A DNA stretch of 22,914 bases from a virus. The stretch is from IMG/VR virus record IMGVR_UViG_3300037485_000560, positions 1 through 22,914 of that record; one strand, given 5' to 3'. How positions within the stretch are numbered: position 1 is the first letter of the stretch; each line of letters opens with the position of its first letter. Below are positions 13,637 to 21,278 of this stretch, piece after piece. A program made the position numbers and the translations under genes. The notes under the pieces were generated by a model that worked only from the letters and a program-made list of their open reading frames with translations, ran no database searches and had not been told where the DNA came from.

Positions 13637-14207
13637 ACACGTTGTCTTGATAACCTGCTATTGTATATTTTCTTGTAAAATTAAGCACTCTGTTTTGCCT
13701 CTCTACATTATTTGCTCCTAATGAATTAAACAATGCTAATGGTACTTTTGCTGCACACGTTATTGACGTTGCTCCCGTAGGCACAATTTGAAAATAAATA
13801 TAAGGTGGTGCGGTAACTTTAAAATGTTTATTAATTGCGTGTTCTAAAATAATTATTTGAGAATTATATTTTACCCTTTCATTTAATCCAATATAAGTAT
13901 CTAAAATTTTTCTCCAATTAGTTGCACTTAATGATGAGCCTGTTGGCAGCACACCAACGCTTGACGTTACTCTTAATTCATAAACTCCATTGTCTGTCCA
14001 CGTTATTCTTTGATATTTATAATAGGTAGTTGCATTGTTATAAGAATTATAAACAACTCCATCAAAATAATCTTTTAATAATAAATCGCAAATATATTTT
14101 AAAGGTGTTAATAATACTCTTAGCCACGCTATCTGTTTTGGCTTTCTTAATACTGATGGCAATAATTCCTCACTTGCCCTAAATGGATTAAATACAAATA
14201 AACTCAT
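13626..14207 (-). CDS. Baseplate gpI-like protein with CBM5/12-like insert
   Basis: The product has 193 residues. The N-terminus is helical (PSVLRKPKQIAWLRVLLTPL). Residues about 53-99 (NSYNNATTYYKYQRITWTDN, then GVYELRVTSS, then LPTG and NWRKIL) follow the chitin-binding CBM5/12 pattern: a TY-x-x-G/Y-x-x-V strand, an aromatic Y-E strand, then P..W. The C-terminal part has YNSQIIILEHAINKHF and a beta domain. The gene directly follows the J-like gene with a shared base, as gpI follows gpJ in P2/Mu-type baseplates, which is the main reason for the call. The insert could bind glycans or simply decorate the baseplate. Confidence 0.5.
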   Translation of the reverse strand: MSLFVFNPFRASEELLPSVLRKPKQIAWLRVLLTPLKYICDLLLKDYFDGVVYNSYNNATTYYKYQRITWTDNGVYELRVTSSVGVLPTGSSLSATNWRKILDTYIGLNERVKYNSQIIILEHAINKHFKVTAPPYIYFQIVPTGATSITCAAKVPLALFNSLGANNVERQNRVLNFTRKYTIAGYQDNVSTF

Positions 14208-15079
14208 TATACCGATGTAAAAGTAATTTTATCTAAAAATGTTTGCCCTACTGTTGTTTCTCCAATCATATAGCCAGAGTCTAAACTAACGGCAGGATAA
14301 ATAGTTGTTGATGCGTTTATTAAATAAGTCTTTGATGCAAATGCCACCGATGCAGGTCTTTGTGCAAGGTTTACAATACTTATGTCTGAAAATCCAACTA
14401 CTGATTGTATTTTATCAATTAATTCTTGTGTTTTAAATACAGGATTAATTCCCAAATTACTTATAAAATTATTTATAGCTAACAAACAATCATTTTTAAA
14501 ATTACCTGCATATTGTCCATAAAAATAAATAGTTGCCTCCATAAATAATAAATCGGGGTCTAATGAAACGCAATATATTGATTGTCCTGCTGCTGCTATG
14601 CCAATTCCTTTAATAGTTCCATTACCTGTATTACTATAATACCCTTGTATTGATGCTAATTCTAATACTGTTAATTTTACAGGTGGCTCATTTTTTGCTA
14701 AATATAAAGTGCACAATCCCACACCAGATAAAGAGGTTGCCCTTGTTATTATTCTTTTTGTTGCATCAACTGTAACATATTTAGGCACTAAATTGCTATC
14801 CAAATAAATTAATTGTGGTGTTGTTGCATCGTATTGAAATTCATAAGCCTTTGAAATTACCCAATAAAGAGAGGGTGCACTTCCTTGTGCTAATACATTT
14901 TCAATTTCTATTTTTTTAGCATCCATTAATTGCTCTAATATATTTTGACATTGTGCCACAATATATTTCCATAATTTATAAATACTTGTTTGAGATGGGC
15001 TGTTTAATGCACTTAATTCTGTTTGTGCAGCCTGCTCCTCATCCATTGTAGTTAATATCTCTTGCGTTGTTCTTGCCAT
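14207..15079 (-). CDS. Baseplate J-like wedge protein
   Basis: The product has 290 residues. It begins with a long helical part (MARTTQEILTTMDEEQAAQT, then YKLWKYIVAQCQNILEQLMD). A middle beta region has LYLAKNEPPVKLTVLELASI, and the C-terminal block DCLLAINNFISNLGINPVFK, then TQELIDKIQSVVGFSDISIV, is the (I/L)xxxLxxLxFN..hxxxxLxDxIxxVxGVxDxxI pattern of gpJ/gp47-type wedge proteins. It is shorter than many J proteins. Its location before the protease, away from the gp25-like wedge and hub, is unusual for contractile phages but is linked to the next gene in the I position. Confidence 0.6.
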   Translation of the reverse strand: MARTTQEILTTMDEEQAAQTELSALNSPSQTSIYKLWKYIVAQCQNILEQLMDAKKIEIENVLAQGSAPSLYWVISKAYEFQYDATTPQLIYLDSNLVPKYVTVDATKRIITRATSLSGVGLCTLYLAKNEPPVKLTVLELASIQGYYSNTGNGTIKGIGIAAAGQSIYCVSLDPDLLFMEATIYFYGQYAGNFKNDCLLAINNFISNLGINPVFKTQELIDKIQSVVGFSDISIVNLAQRPASVAFASKTYLINASTTIYPAVSLDSGYMIGETTVGQTFLDKITFTSV

Positions 15080-15083
15080 AATT

Positions 15084-15593
15084 TTATAATGTTAATTCTA
15101 TATCTGGTATTATTACTATATCATTTATTGTCGCTAATGTTGATGGACGTTTATCTGCTCCATAATCTTTTGCTTGACTTACTTCGTAATCTTGTTTGAA
15201 ATCTTGCACGTTGTTATGGTCAAAATCTTGCTCTTCATTTCTGCGTTTCATAACTCCAAAAAAACCATATTGTTTTAATTGCATTTTTGAGTAAACCTCT
15301 TGTGTCAAATTTAATAAATCTAAATCCTCTGTCAAATAACTTTCATAACAAATATGCAATCTTACAGTTAAATTTAATTCTTGATACGTTTTACTTGATG
15401 ACTCCATATAATTAGATGAAAGAAACTCAATAAAAACGGCAGGGTATAAAAAAGGTATTTCTACATTTTCCTTTTCTATTTGGTTTCTCCATAATGCAAC
15501 AGTTTTTACATACTCGTAAGTTCCATTACTTTTTAAATAATTTACTGTTAATAAATCTGCCTTAATACCATTGTATAAAGTAATTTTACTCAT
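15084..15593 (-). CDS. Probable tail terminator / neck protein
   Basis: The product has 169 residues. It contains IPFLYPAVFIEFLSSNYMES, then LNLTVRLHICYES, a helix and RRNEEQDFDHNNVQDFKQDY. An N-terminal helix, a 'YPaVFIEF' strand, and a long strand ending in H-I, then a D-rich segment, is the layout of small alpha/beta tail-completion proteins that cap the tube and sheath next to the neck. It follows the gpG-like gene by ten bases, consistent with neck assembly. The family name is uncertain. Confidence 0.5.
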   Translation of the reverse strand: MSKITLYNGIKADLLTVNYLKSNGTYEYVKTVALWRNQIEKENVEIPFLYPAVFIEFLSSNYMESSSKTYQELNLTVRLHICYESYLTEDLDLLNLTQEVYSKMQLKQYGFFGVMKRRNEEQDFDHNNVQDFKQDYEVSQAKDYGADKRPSTLATINDIVIIPDIELTL

Positions 15594-15603
15594 TATATTA
15601 ATT

Positions 15604-16056
15604 TTATCTTTTTAAATTTAATTCTTTTTTTAATCTATTGTCAATCCTTGTTTGTAATTTTTTATCTAATATTTTACTATCTCCCATAAATTTTCTTTTA
15701 GGCATTTTGAATGGGTATTTACCAAAAGCTAATCCCATTAATCCCTCATTATGTATTTTAGCATATATCTTTGTGCTCCAAACAACAACGTTCCATTCAT
15801 TTCTTGTTAATCTGCCTGCGTGATGCATAGAATTTTTTAACGCTCCCGTTTGAGTTAAAATTTTTCTATTCGCATAACGTTTTCTTGCTCTCTTTAATGG
15901 TTTCCATCTTTTAAAAGGCAAATCATTAAATCCCTCTTTATCAAATGATTGTTTAAAATGTTTTACTGACATTTCCCCAATCTCAGTCTTTAAGCCTTTT
16001 AAAGTTCTTTTTAATTTTTCTTTATCTAATTGTAATTTGTAGGCTTGTGACTTCAC
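15604..16056 (-). CDS. Virion morphogenesis protein (Mu gpG-like)
   Basis: The product has 150 residues and is very basic. It shows the phage virion morphogenesis family pattern: FKQSFDKEGFNDLPFKRWKP, KILTQTGALKNSMH, WSTKIYAKIHNEGLMG and a C-terminal PKRKFMGDSKILDKKL. In Mu this protein (gpG) acts in head-tail joining and is encoded next to gpF, as here. It overlaps the MuF C-terminal gene by four bases (ATGA). Role: tail-to-head connection or tail completion. Confidence 0.75.
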   Translation of the reverse strand: MKSQAYKLQLDKEKLKRTLKGLKTEIGEMSVKHFKQSFDKEGFNDLPFKRWKPLKRARKRYANRKILTQTGALKNSMHHAGRLTRNEWNVVVWSTKIYAKIHNEGLMGLAFGKYPFKMPKRKFMGDSKILDKKLQTRIDNRLKKELNLKR

Positions 16057-16409
16057 GGCTTAGGTAAGTTAAAATTTTTCTTTGCTAATTTAATATCTTT
16101 TTTATCCACTTTAAAATAAGGATGCTTTTTACTAAAAACTTTTTTTTCTTTTGCTGCATTAAATCTAAATATATCTGGGACTGATTTATGTAAATTTAAC
16201 CCTATTGTATTTGTTGAGGTTATACCACTTGACTCCAATTTTTCAACTCTGCACCTGCAATTCCAACCATTAGGAGGTAAATAAGAATCCCAAAATTTGT
16301 CTTCTACTTTTTTAACAACGTAATCTAATAAAGCGTGTTGTGGTCTTACTTTATTATCTTTTTTTGTTATATATCTTAAAAACTTTTCTTGTTTTATGCC
16401 TTTAGCCAT
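16053..16409 (-). CDS. Mu F-like minor head protein, C-terminal half (split gene)
   Basis: The product has about 118 residues from ATG 16409. It contains the conserved end of the Mu F-like domain: FLRYITKKDNKVRPQHALLD, FWDSYLPPNGWNCRCRV, and a basic tail. The matching N-terminal half lies in the overlapping upstream frame (16402-16866), which stops at 16402. The frame is open to an ATG at 16478, but the extra 23 residues overlap the other half's coding sequence and do not look like the family. The ATG 16409 overlaps the upstream stop by eight bases (ATGGCTAA). Either this is a natural two-gene split, a frameshift mutation, or a +1 recoding site. Confidence 0.65.
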   Translation of the reverse strand: MAKGIKQEKFLRYITKKDNKVRPQHALLDYVVKKVEDKFWDSYLPPNGWNCRCRVEKLESSGITSTNTIGLNLHKSVPDIFRFNAAKEKKVFSKKHPYFKVDKKDIKLAKKNFNLPKP

Positions 16410-16866
16410 TATCCCAATTTTCAAATTCAATCCAATCTTTTGCGCCTCTTGCTTGATGTTCTGCACTATCACATTCAACAGTTAAATAATCTACATTATA
16501 TTTATTATATATTTTAACTCCCTCTATTATAAATTCACTTTTATTTTTTATAGTTTCAATAGTTATTAAATCTCTAATCTCTCTAACTAATTGATATTGT
16601 TTTGCTGCTGCAAATGCATAAACATTATTAATAAATCCATTTAATACCTCATACTCTCGACTTCCATTTTCTAACTCATCTAAAGTATTTCCAAATCCTA
16701 TCTCAACAAACTCAATTAATTTTTGAGCAATTTTTAAATATTGATTTTGGTCTAAATTTTCAATAGTTATTTCCCCATCAAATACTCTATTCACAAACTT
16801 TACAGCATCTGTGTCAAAAAATATATTTATTTGTGCTAAATTAGTTAATTGGCAATGGTGTATCAT
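16402..16866 (-). CDS. Mu F-like minor head protein, N-terminal half (split gene)
   Basis: The product has 154 residues. The helical N-terminal region resembles the start of Mu F-like head morphogenesis proteins, with NVYAFAAAKQYQLVREIRDL, FIIEGVKIYNKYNVDYLTVE and AEHQARGAKDWIEFE. The last pattern normally leads straight into (F/Y)LxYxTxxDxxVRxxH, and exactly that continuation occurs in the +1 frame from 16409. The start overlaps the portal gene by 26 bases, a common portal-MuF coupling. On its own the protein lacks the conserved VRxxH and PPNGWNCRC blocks. Confidence 0.6.
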   Translation of the reverse strand: MIHHCQLTNLAQINIFFDTDAVKFVNRVFDGEITIENLDQNQYLKIAQKLIEFVEIGFGNTLDELENGSREYEVLNGFINNVYAFAAAKQYQLVREIRDLITIETIKNKSEFIIEGVKIYNKYNVDYLTVECDSAEHQARGAKDWIEFENWDNG

Positions 16867-18070
16867 AATACTCGCTTAATGAATTTGAAACGCTTTTTAT
16901 ATTGCTTTCATTATTTACCTCTATTACATCGCTACCATAATTATTTTTAATATACTCTGGTGTGAATGTAAATTTACCTGTGTTAATTAACGCTAAATCA
17001 AAAGCACTCTTTTCATTTAAACTAAATTCGTTTTCGTTTTCAATGTCTATGTATAATCCCTCAAATCCAAATCCTAAAGCATTTAGCATTGGTATTAATT
17101 GATTATTATTTATATTGTATAATAGTTGTCTATCACTATAACCAACGTTGTCTAATACCCTTTCGTGTACTTCTGCTTGTGAACGGCTCGACCCGTTATC
17201 AGTTGTCATTGTTTGCCCTAAAATAAGTTTAGATATTTCTGAATTACATCTGTCAATCATTTTATCAAATACATTAAAAGCATCTGAACTGCTCGACTCT
17301 ACTAATTCTATAAGGTCATCTGATTTGAACAATCCCCAACTTGATGTGCCCATATTCTCTAACATATTTTGCATATTATTTACGCTATCTAAATCATTAG
17401 AGTTTGTTTTGCCAATTCGCATTGGACTGCCAAATTTTTCAATATATTCTGCCCACGCACCAATAGCATTTTTTTTCCAAATAACTAAAGGTGTTACTTT
17501 TAATAATAAACCTAAATCTCTTTTTTCTCCAACTCCTATGCACCAATTTGCATAAGGCAATTCTAAATAATCCACCCCCTCATACGTTGAGGTTGCCTCT
17601 GTTACAACGTGAGTTTCTGGTCTTACATATTGGCGAGGTACTAATTCAACTTCCTTAAATTCGTCCATACCATTTCTGTTTATTATGTCATCAAATTGTA
17701 TTAATGAATGCCCATAATAAATTGAGTCTAAAGCATAACCAATAAAATCTAAAAACCATTTTGATTTTAATATCTTTGATTTTTCTTCATTCTCGCTTTC
17801 ATCTTTGTTATATACGTTAAACTCTGATGAAAGTATTAAATTTTTTCTTTGTTGTATACAAGCAGAAACGTGAGCGTCCAAAATGGTTTGCTGATATAAT
17901 TGTAATAACCAAAATCTATTTGGGGTATATATATTTTCGGCTGTGTCTACTGCTGAACGAAATTTATTTAAATCAGTCGTTACCCTATATAATGGAGTGG
18001 GTATTTTAATTGTGTTTAAAATCCTCTCATTAGGTAATGCCTTTTGTATTTTGTTTTTTAAATTTTTCAT
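16841..18070 (-). CDS. Portal protein (DUF935, Mu gp29-like)
   Basis: The product has 409 residues. Hallmarks of DUF935 portals are FWLLQLYQQTILDAHVSACI followed by QQRKNLILSSEF near the N-terminus, YLELPYANW, SPMRIGKTNSNDLDSVNNMQ in the middle, and SKLILGQTMTTDNGSSRSQA followed by EVHERVLDN. The portal forms the dodecameric ring at the head vertex through which DNA is packaged. It directly follows the Mu gp36-like gene and overlaps the MuF N-terminal half by 26 bases, the usual order of Mu-type head genes. Confidence 0.85.
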   Translation of the reverse strand: MKNLKNKIQKALPNERILNTIKIPTPLYRVTTDLNKFRSAVDTAENIYTPNRFWLLQLYQQTILDAHVSACIQQRKNLILSSEFNVYNKDESENEEKSKILKSKWFLDFIGYALDSIYYGHSLIQFDDIINRNGMDEFKEVELVPRQYVRPETHVVTEATSTYEGVDYLELPYANWCIGVGEKRDLGLLLKVTPLVIWKKNAIGAWAEYIEKFGSPMRIGKTNSNDLDSVNNMQNMLENMGTSSWGLFKSDDLIELVESSSSDAFNVFDKMIDRCNSEISKLILGQTMTTDNGSSRSQAEVHERVLDNVGYSDRQLLYNINNNQLIPMLNALGFGFEGLYIDIENENEFSLNEKSAFDLALINTGKFTFTPEYIKNNYGSDVIEVNNESNIKSVSNSLSEYYDTPLPIN

Positions 18071-18925
18071 TTACCAAAGTTGATTGTGATTTGGGGTATA
18101 ATAATTTGCTGCGTTGCCATATCTAATGGACATCCCCTGCTCTGGTGTAAATACTGGCAAATCTGCGTTTATGTTTCCTTTTGATACCGACTTCAGCCAA
18201 CCAATTGCACCACCAGAGTCAGTGGGGCTGTTTCCATTATATCTCTCTTTTCTTAAATCGGGTATGTTACGAGGATTTATTCTTGAATGCAAATGATATA
18301 AAGTTACATCAATTAAAAATAAAACTATTTGTTGATTTCTATTATCGCCTACTGTCCAATAAGTTGTATTTGTTGGCAATTGCCCTGTTATACTAAATAA
18401 AATTGGTGTCCCCCAAAATTCTGTATTCAAAGGATTTATATTTTTACATTGCTTTATGCAAGTATATTTATAATTATTTTCATACCACACTATGTCCCCA
18501 ACTTGATAAGTTGCATTATAATCAAACTCTGGGTTTGGTAATGTTACATAAAATAAAGATTTATCTGCACAAATTAAATTCCATTCTGCTAATAAAAATG
18601 CGTGAGGTACTGACCCTGCTATTGATGAGTAAATAAATCCATTATATAAAACTCTGTTGTTTGTTACATAAGTTGTTAAAGGATTAAATGCAGTTTCTGT
18701 ATATTCAACTAAGTTTTTACCATAAAAAATGCCACCACTTGTGTAAAGAGATGTGTTACTAAAAATTTCACCTACTTTATATCTTTGTGAAAGGTAGCCA
18801 ATCATTTCTGCTTGTGCTGCCTGTTCAACATCAATTTTAATTTGTTGGTTTGACTCTATAATTTGTAGCAAATTATCCGCTTGAATAATTCTATTATAAT
18901 CTAAATCTCGTAATAAACGTGCCAT
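18071..18925 (-). CDS. Mu gp36-like (DUF1320) head-tail adaptor with inserted CBM-like modules
   Basis: The product has 284 residues, about twice the usual length of about 140 for DUF1320. The ends match the family: MARLLRDLDYNRIIQADNLL followed by EMIGYLSQRY at the start, and QQIVLFLIDVTLYHLHSRIN, PRNIPDLRKERY, AIGWLKSVSKGNINADLP at about 198-257. Between them about 110 residues are inserted, with two CBM5/12-like units: about 80-118 (FNPLTTYVTNNRVLYNGFIY, then EWNLI) and about 134-171 (FDYNATYQVGDIVWYENNYK, then PLNTEFW), plus a short LPTNTTYW piece. The adaptor sits under the portal; the inserts could project from the virion. Terminase lies just upstream. Confidence 0.65.
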   Translation of the reverse strand: MARLLRDLDYNRIIQADNLLQIIESNQQIKIDVEQAAQAEMIGYLSQRYKVGEIFSNTSLYTSGGIFYGKNLVEYTETAFNPLTTYVTNNRVLYNGFIYSSIAGSVPHAFLLAEWNLICADKSLFYVTLPNPEFDYNATYQVGDIVWYENNYKYTCIKQCKNINPLNTEFWGTPILFSITGQLPTNTTYWTVGDNRNQQIVLFLIDVTLYHLHSRINPRNIPDLRKERYNGNSPTDSGGAIGWLKSVSKGNINADLPVFTPEQGMSIRYGNAANYYTPNHNQLW

Positions 18926-18977
18926 TTTACAAAAGTAATGTTAATTTTTTTATTTCCTTATTAATGTACCAAGTTTT

Positions 18978-20423
18978 TTATAATCTAACTTGTGTTATAT
19001 GTTTATCACTACCTAATCTGTTTATTAATTTAATATCTCCCTTTTGATATTTATAAAAACTATCTGCAAATGCCTCACAAATAAAATAATCCATTCCATC
19101 ACTAAAATGGTGGTACTTTTCGTAACTTATTCCATTTTCTGATTTTGCTTTCTCTTTGTGTTTAGTTCCATCACTATCCTCTTTACCATATAGTAAATCA
19201 TTTTTAAGATATACAGACCTCTCGTATAAATATATATTAATTCCGTCAAAACCTTGCTCAAAAATTGTATTAATAAAATCCCCCCTTGTTTTTACAGGTG
19301 GGTGTGCTCTTGCTATTCTAAATGTTGGATGGTATTTTTCCAACTCAATACCTATAATTGTAAAATGATTAAATCCTTTTTCCCTACTTACGTCCTCTTG
19401 TTTACCAGACGGGTCGCCATAAATAAACAATCCACCAATGTGATTATTATATCGCCTTATAAATTCCCAACAGGTATCTTTAACTTTATTTTTTGGGTCT
19501 GCCATAGCAATCTCATCTATCAAATAAACTCCTTTGCCCTCTATTTGCCAAACAGAGCAACTCATATAAGGGTTAACGTTAAAGTCAAACGATATATGTA
19601 ATGGTAACTCTGGACGATATTTGTAATTAAATACATTTTTACCTAAATCAAAATTCTTATAAAATCTACCGCCAAGTTGTTTGTTACCCCAATTCCCTAA
19701 ACAATAAATGGTATAGTAATATGGGTTTCTTGTTTTTAAATCTAATAAAAATCCTCTAAATGAATCTGGCAACCATTTGTTATGAGTATAATTAGAATGG
19801 TGAACAGTATAAGTTAAATCCACGCTTGTAAATGCATCTATTTGTAAAGAGGTTGTATTGGTAAAATCTAATTCTGTTCTATCTCCAAAAAACCTTTTAT
19901 AAAACCAATGGTCGTTAAAGTTACCCTCCACCTCTGGATTAATGGTAAAAGTTTCTTGTAAGTAAGTCGCTTTCTCTGTTCTTATTGATGTGGTTATTGT
20001 AATAAAATCTGCCTCCGATGGGATGTCCTCTTCATACCACGCACCTGTCGGGTCTTTGATAGATTTTAATTTCTGTGTGTCATCACATCCTCTCGCTAAA
20101 AAAGAATTTCCATTTATACAAATAATTTCGAGAGGTTGCACTTTAAACACAAACATATTTTCCAAACCTAAGTCAAAAATAATATCCCTTATTGTTTGGT
20201 AACTACTATCTTTAATGGTTGCATAAGTATTTCTAATTAAAATATGCCTAAAGTATGGCTCACTTAAACATCTATAAATTAATTTTTTAGCCTCGAAATT
20301 ACTCTTTGATGAGCCTCGACCTCCATACATAATAACATATCGGTCTTTACAATTAATTAAAGGCATAAACTTTTCGTTTACTAATTCCCCCCATTCACAC
20401 CAATTAATTGTAGTGTATGCCAT
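18978..20423 (-). CDS. terL: Terminase large subunit (ATPase and nuclease)
   Basis: The product has 481 residues. The Walker A motif is at 34-41 (GGRGSSKS) and a Walker B-type block at about 128-132 (AWYEE) with catalytic Glu. A nuclease half follows with HISFDFNVNPY (Asp280), an acidic LIDEIAM, and IYGDPSGK (Asp337), the acidic residues that bind metal in the RNase H-like fold. It pumps DNA into the prohead and cuts concatemers. It lies 20 bases after the small subunit. The Phe-Asp-Phe-Asn-Val-Asn-Pro block places it among large terminases of Bacteroidota and Mu-like phages. The order small, large, portal region supports the call. Confidence 0.9.
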   Translation of the reverse strand: MAYTTINWCEWGELVNEKFMPLINCKDRYVIMYGGRGSSKSNFEAKKLIYRCLSEPYFRHILIRNTYATIKDSSYQTIRDIIFDLGLENMFVFKVQPLEIICINGNSFLARGCDDTQKLKSIKDPTGAWYEEDIPSEADFITITTSIRTEKATYLQETFTINPEVEGNFNDHWFYKRFFGDRTELDFTNTTSLQIDAFTSVDLTYTVHHSNYTHNKWLPDSFRGFLLDLKTRNPYYYTIYCLGNWGNKQLGGRFYKNFDLGKNVFNYKYRPELPLHISFDFNVNPYMSCSVWQIEGKGVYLIDEIAMADPKNKVKDTCWEFIRRYNNHIGGLFIYGDPSGKQEDVSREKGFNHFTIIGIELEKYHPTFRIARAHPPVKTRGDFINTIFEQGFDGINIYLYERSVYLKNDLLYGKEDSDGTKHKEKAKSENGISYEKYHHFSDGMDYFICEAFADSFYKYQKGDIKLINRLGSDKHITQVRL

Positions 20424-20443
20424 AAATTGTAGGTTTATAAATT

Positions 20444-20815
20444 TTATTTCTTTTGTTGAGGTGTTATTACATTTATTACATTGCCTGTCATTTCGTTATC
20501 TGCCCTATCTATGTAACCACGTTTTTTGCCTTGACATTTTAAATAAAATATAATGGCTGTTATATTGCCTTTTTTTATTTCTTGAAATAATTTACTTTCT
20601 GCAAAATCTAAATTAACATTTTTTAACTCATCACAAGCTAAGGCAAACTCTTTATCTTTATTGTAGTATAGGTAATATGTCCCCCTTGAAAGTCCAACAA
20701 GTTTACAAGCGTCTTGAACATTGTTAAATGTTTTTTCCAACGCTAAAAGTAAATTGTTTTTATTATGTTCAATTTGTTTAGATTTTGTTTCTGCTTTTTT
20801 ATTTTCCTTATCCAT
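20444..20815 (-). CDS. Terminase small subunit (helix-turn-helix)
   Basis: The product has 123 residues. A basic N-terminal tail precedes a helix-turn-helix (about 22-52: LLLALEKTFNNVQDACKLVG, then LSRGTYYLYYNKD). Next comes a helix with LKNVNLDFAESKLFQEIKKG and FYLKCQGKKRGYIDR, the pattern of small terminase subunits. It recognises phage DNA and loads the large subunit. Its ATG overlaps the stop of the small basic gene (TAATG), and the large subunit follows at once. Confidence 0.8.
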   Translation of the reverse strand: MDKENKKAETKSKQIEHNKNNLLLALEKTFNNVQDACKLVGLSRGTYYLYYNKDKEFALACDELKNVNLDFAESKLFQEIKKGNITAIIFYLKCQGKKRGYIDRADNEMTGNVINVITPQQKK

Positions 20816-20934
20816 TACCCTTGCCCTCTATTTGGTTTAGTTTTGCGTTCTTTTTTAGATTTGCCTTTTTTGGCTTTACCTATTTTTCTTTTGCCATAAG
20901 TTTTTTTAACACTTACCTCTTTAGCTTTTGCCAT
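20815..20934 (-). CDS. 39-residue highly basic protein upstream of terminase
   Basis: A short frame from ATG 20934 to TAA 20817-20815 encodes 39 residues with many Lys and Arg (starting MAKAKEVSVKKTYGKRKIGK, ending KPNRGQG) and no acidic cluster. The stop overlaps the small-terminase start by one base, a typical coupled gene boundary in this operon. A basic tail ending in (N/Y)RGQG is something I have seen in small proteins of Bacteroidota phages, but no function is known to me. It could bind DNA or nucleic acid during packaging. The codon pattern looks coding. Confidence 0.6.
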   Translation of the reverse strand: MAKAKEVSVKKTYGKRKIGKAKKGKSKKERKTKPNRGQG

Positions 20935-20984
20935 TTACTCATTTAGTCTTTTAAAGATTAATTTTGTAAATATAATTATTATTC

Positions 20985-21278
20985 TTATATAAAACTTTTA
21001 AATCCTTTATTTTCTATTAGATAATTGTAAAGTTCTTTAATGTCTTTATACTCTTCGTTTAAATCTGGTGTGCCATAAATTCCATTCATTTCGTATAGAT
21101 AATAGGCTAAATGATAGTCGCCATTTTCGGTTAATACTTCAGTCCATAGCAAATCAGTAACTCTGTTAATTTCATCAAAAGTTTCTAATAAATCAATTTT
21201 AAATTTATAAAGTTCACCCATTCTATTATAGTGAGCTATTTGCAAATCGATAATTTGTTTAAATTTTTCGTAATTCAT
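20985..21278 (-). CDS. Hypothetical protein, 97 residues
   Basis: The product has 97 residues and is helical and acidic, with many Tyr (YLYEMNGIYGTPDLNEEYKD). No signal peptide, membrane segment or known motif is seen. It overlaps the end of the HExxH gene by 20 bases, so the two are probably co-translated. It is the last gene before the terminase block, with 50 AT-rich bases before the small basic gene. No family is recognised. Confidence 0.5.
   Translation of the reverse strand: MNYEKFKQIIDLQIAHYNRMGELYKFKIDLLETFDEINRVTDLLWTEVLTENGDYHLAYYLYEMNGIYGTPDLNEEYKDIKELYNYLIENKGFKSFI

Noticed and set aside
16410-16478. Upstream ATG 16478 as the start of the MuF C-terminal half
   Set aside because: The added 23 residues do not fit the family and would overlap the other half by 77 bases; ATG 16409 fits better.
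17148-17555. Plus-strand frame of 135 codons inside the portal gene
   Set aside because: It is a shadow of the DUF935 portal, whose motifs are clear on the minus strand.
18930-18937. TACTTTTG on the minus strand as a -7 promoter box for the adaptor gene
   Set aside because: It is only four bases before the ATG, so transcription would start inside the gene, and no -33 element is at the right spacing.
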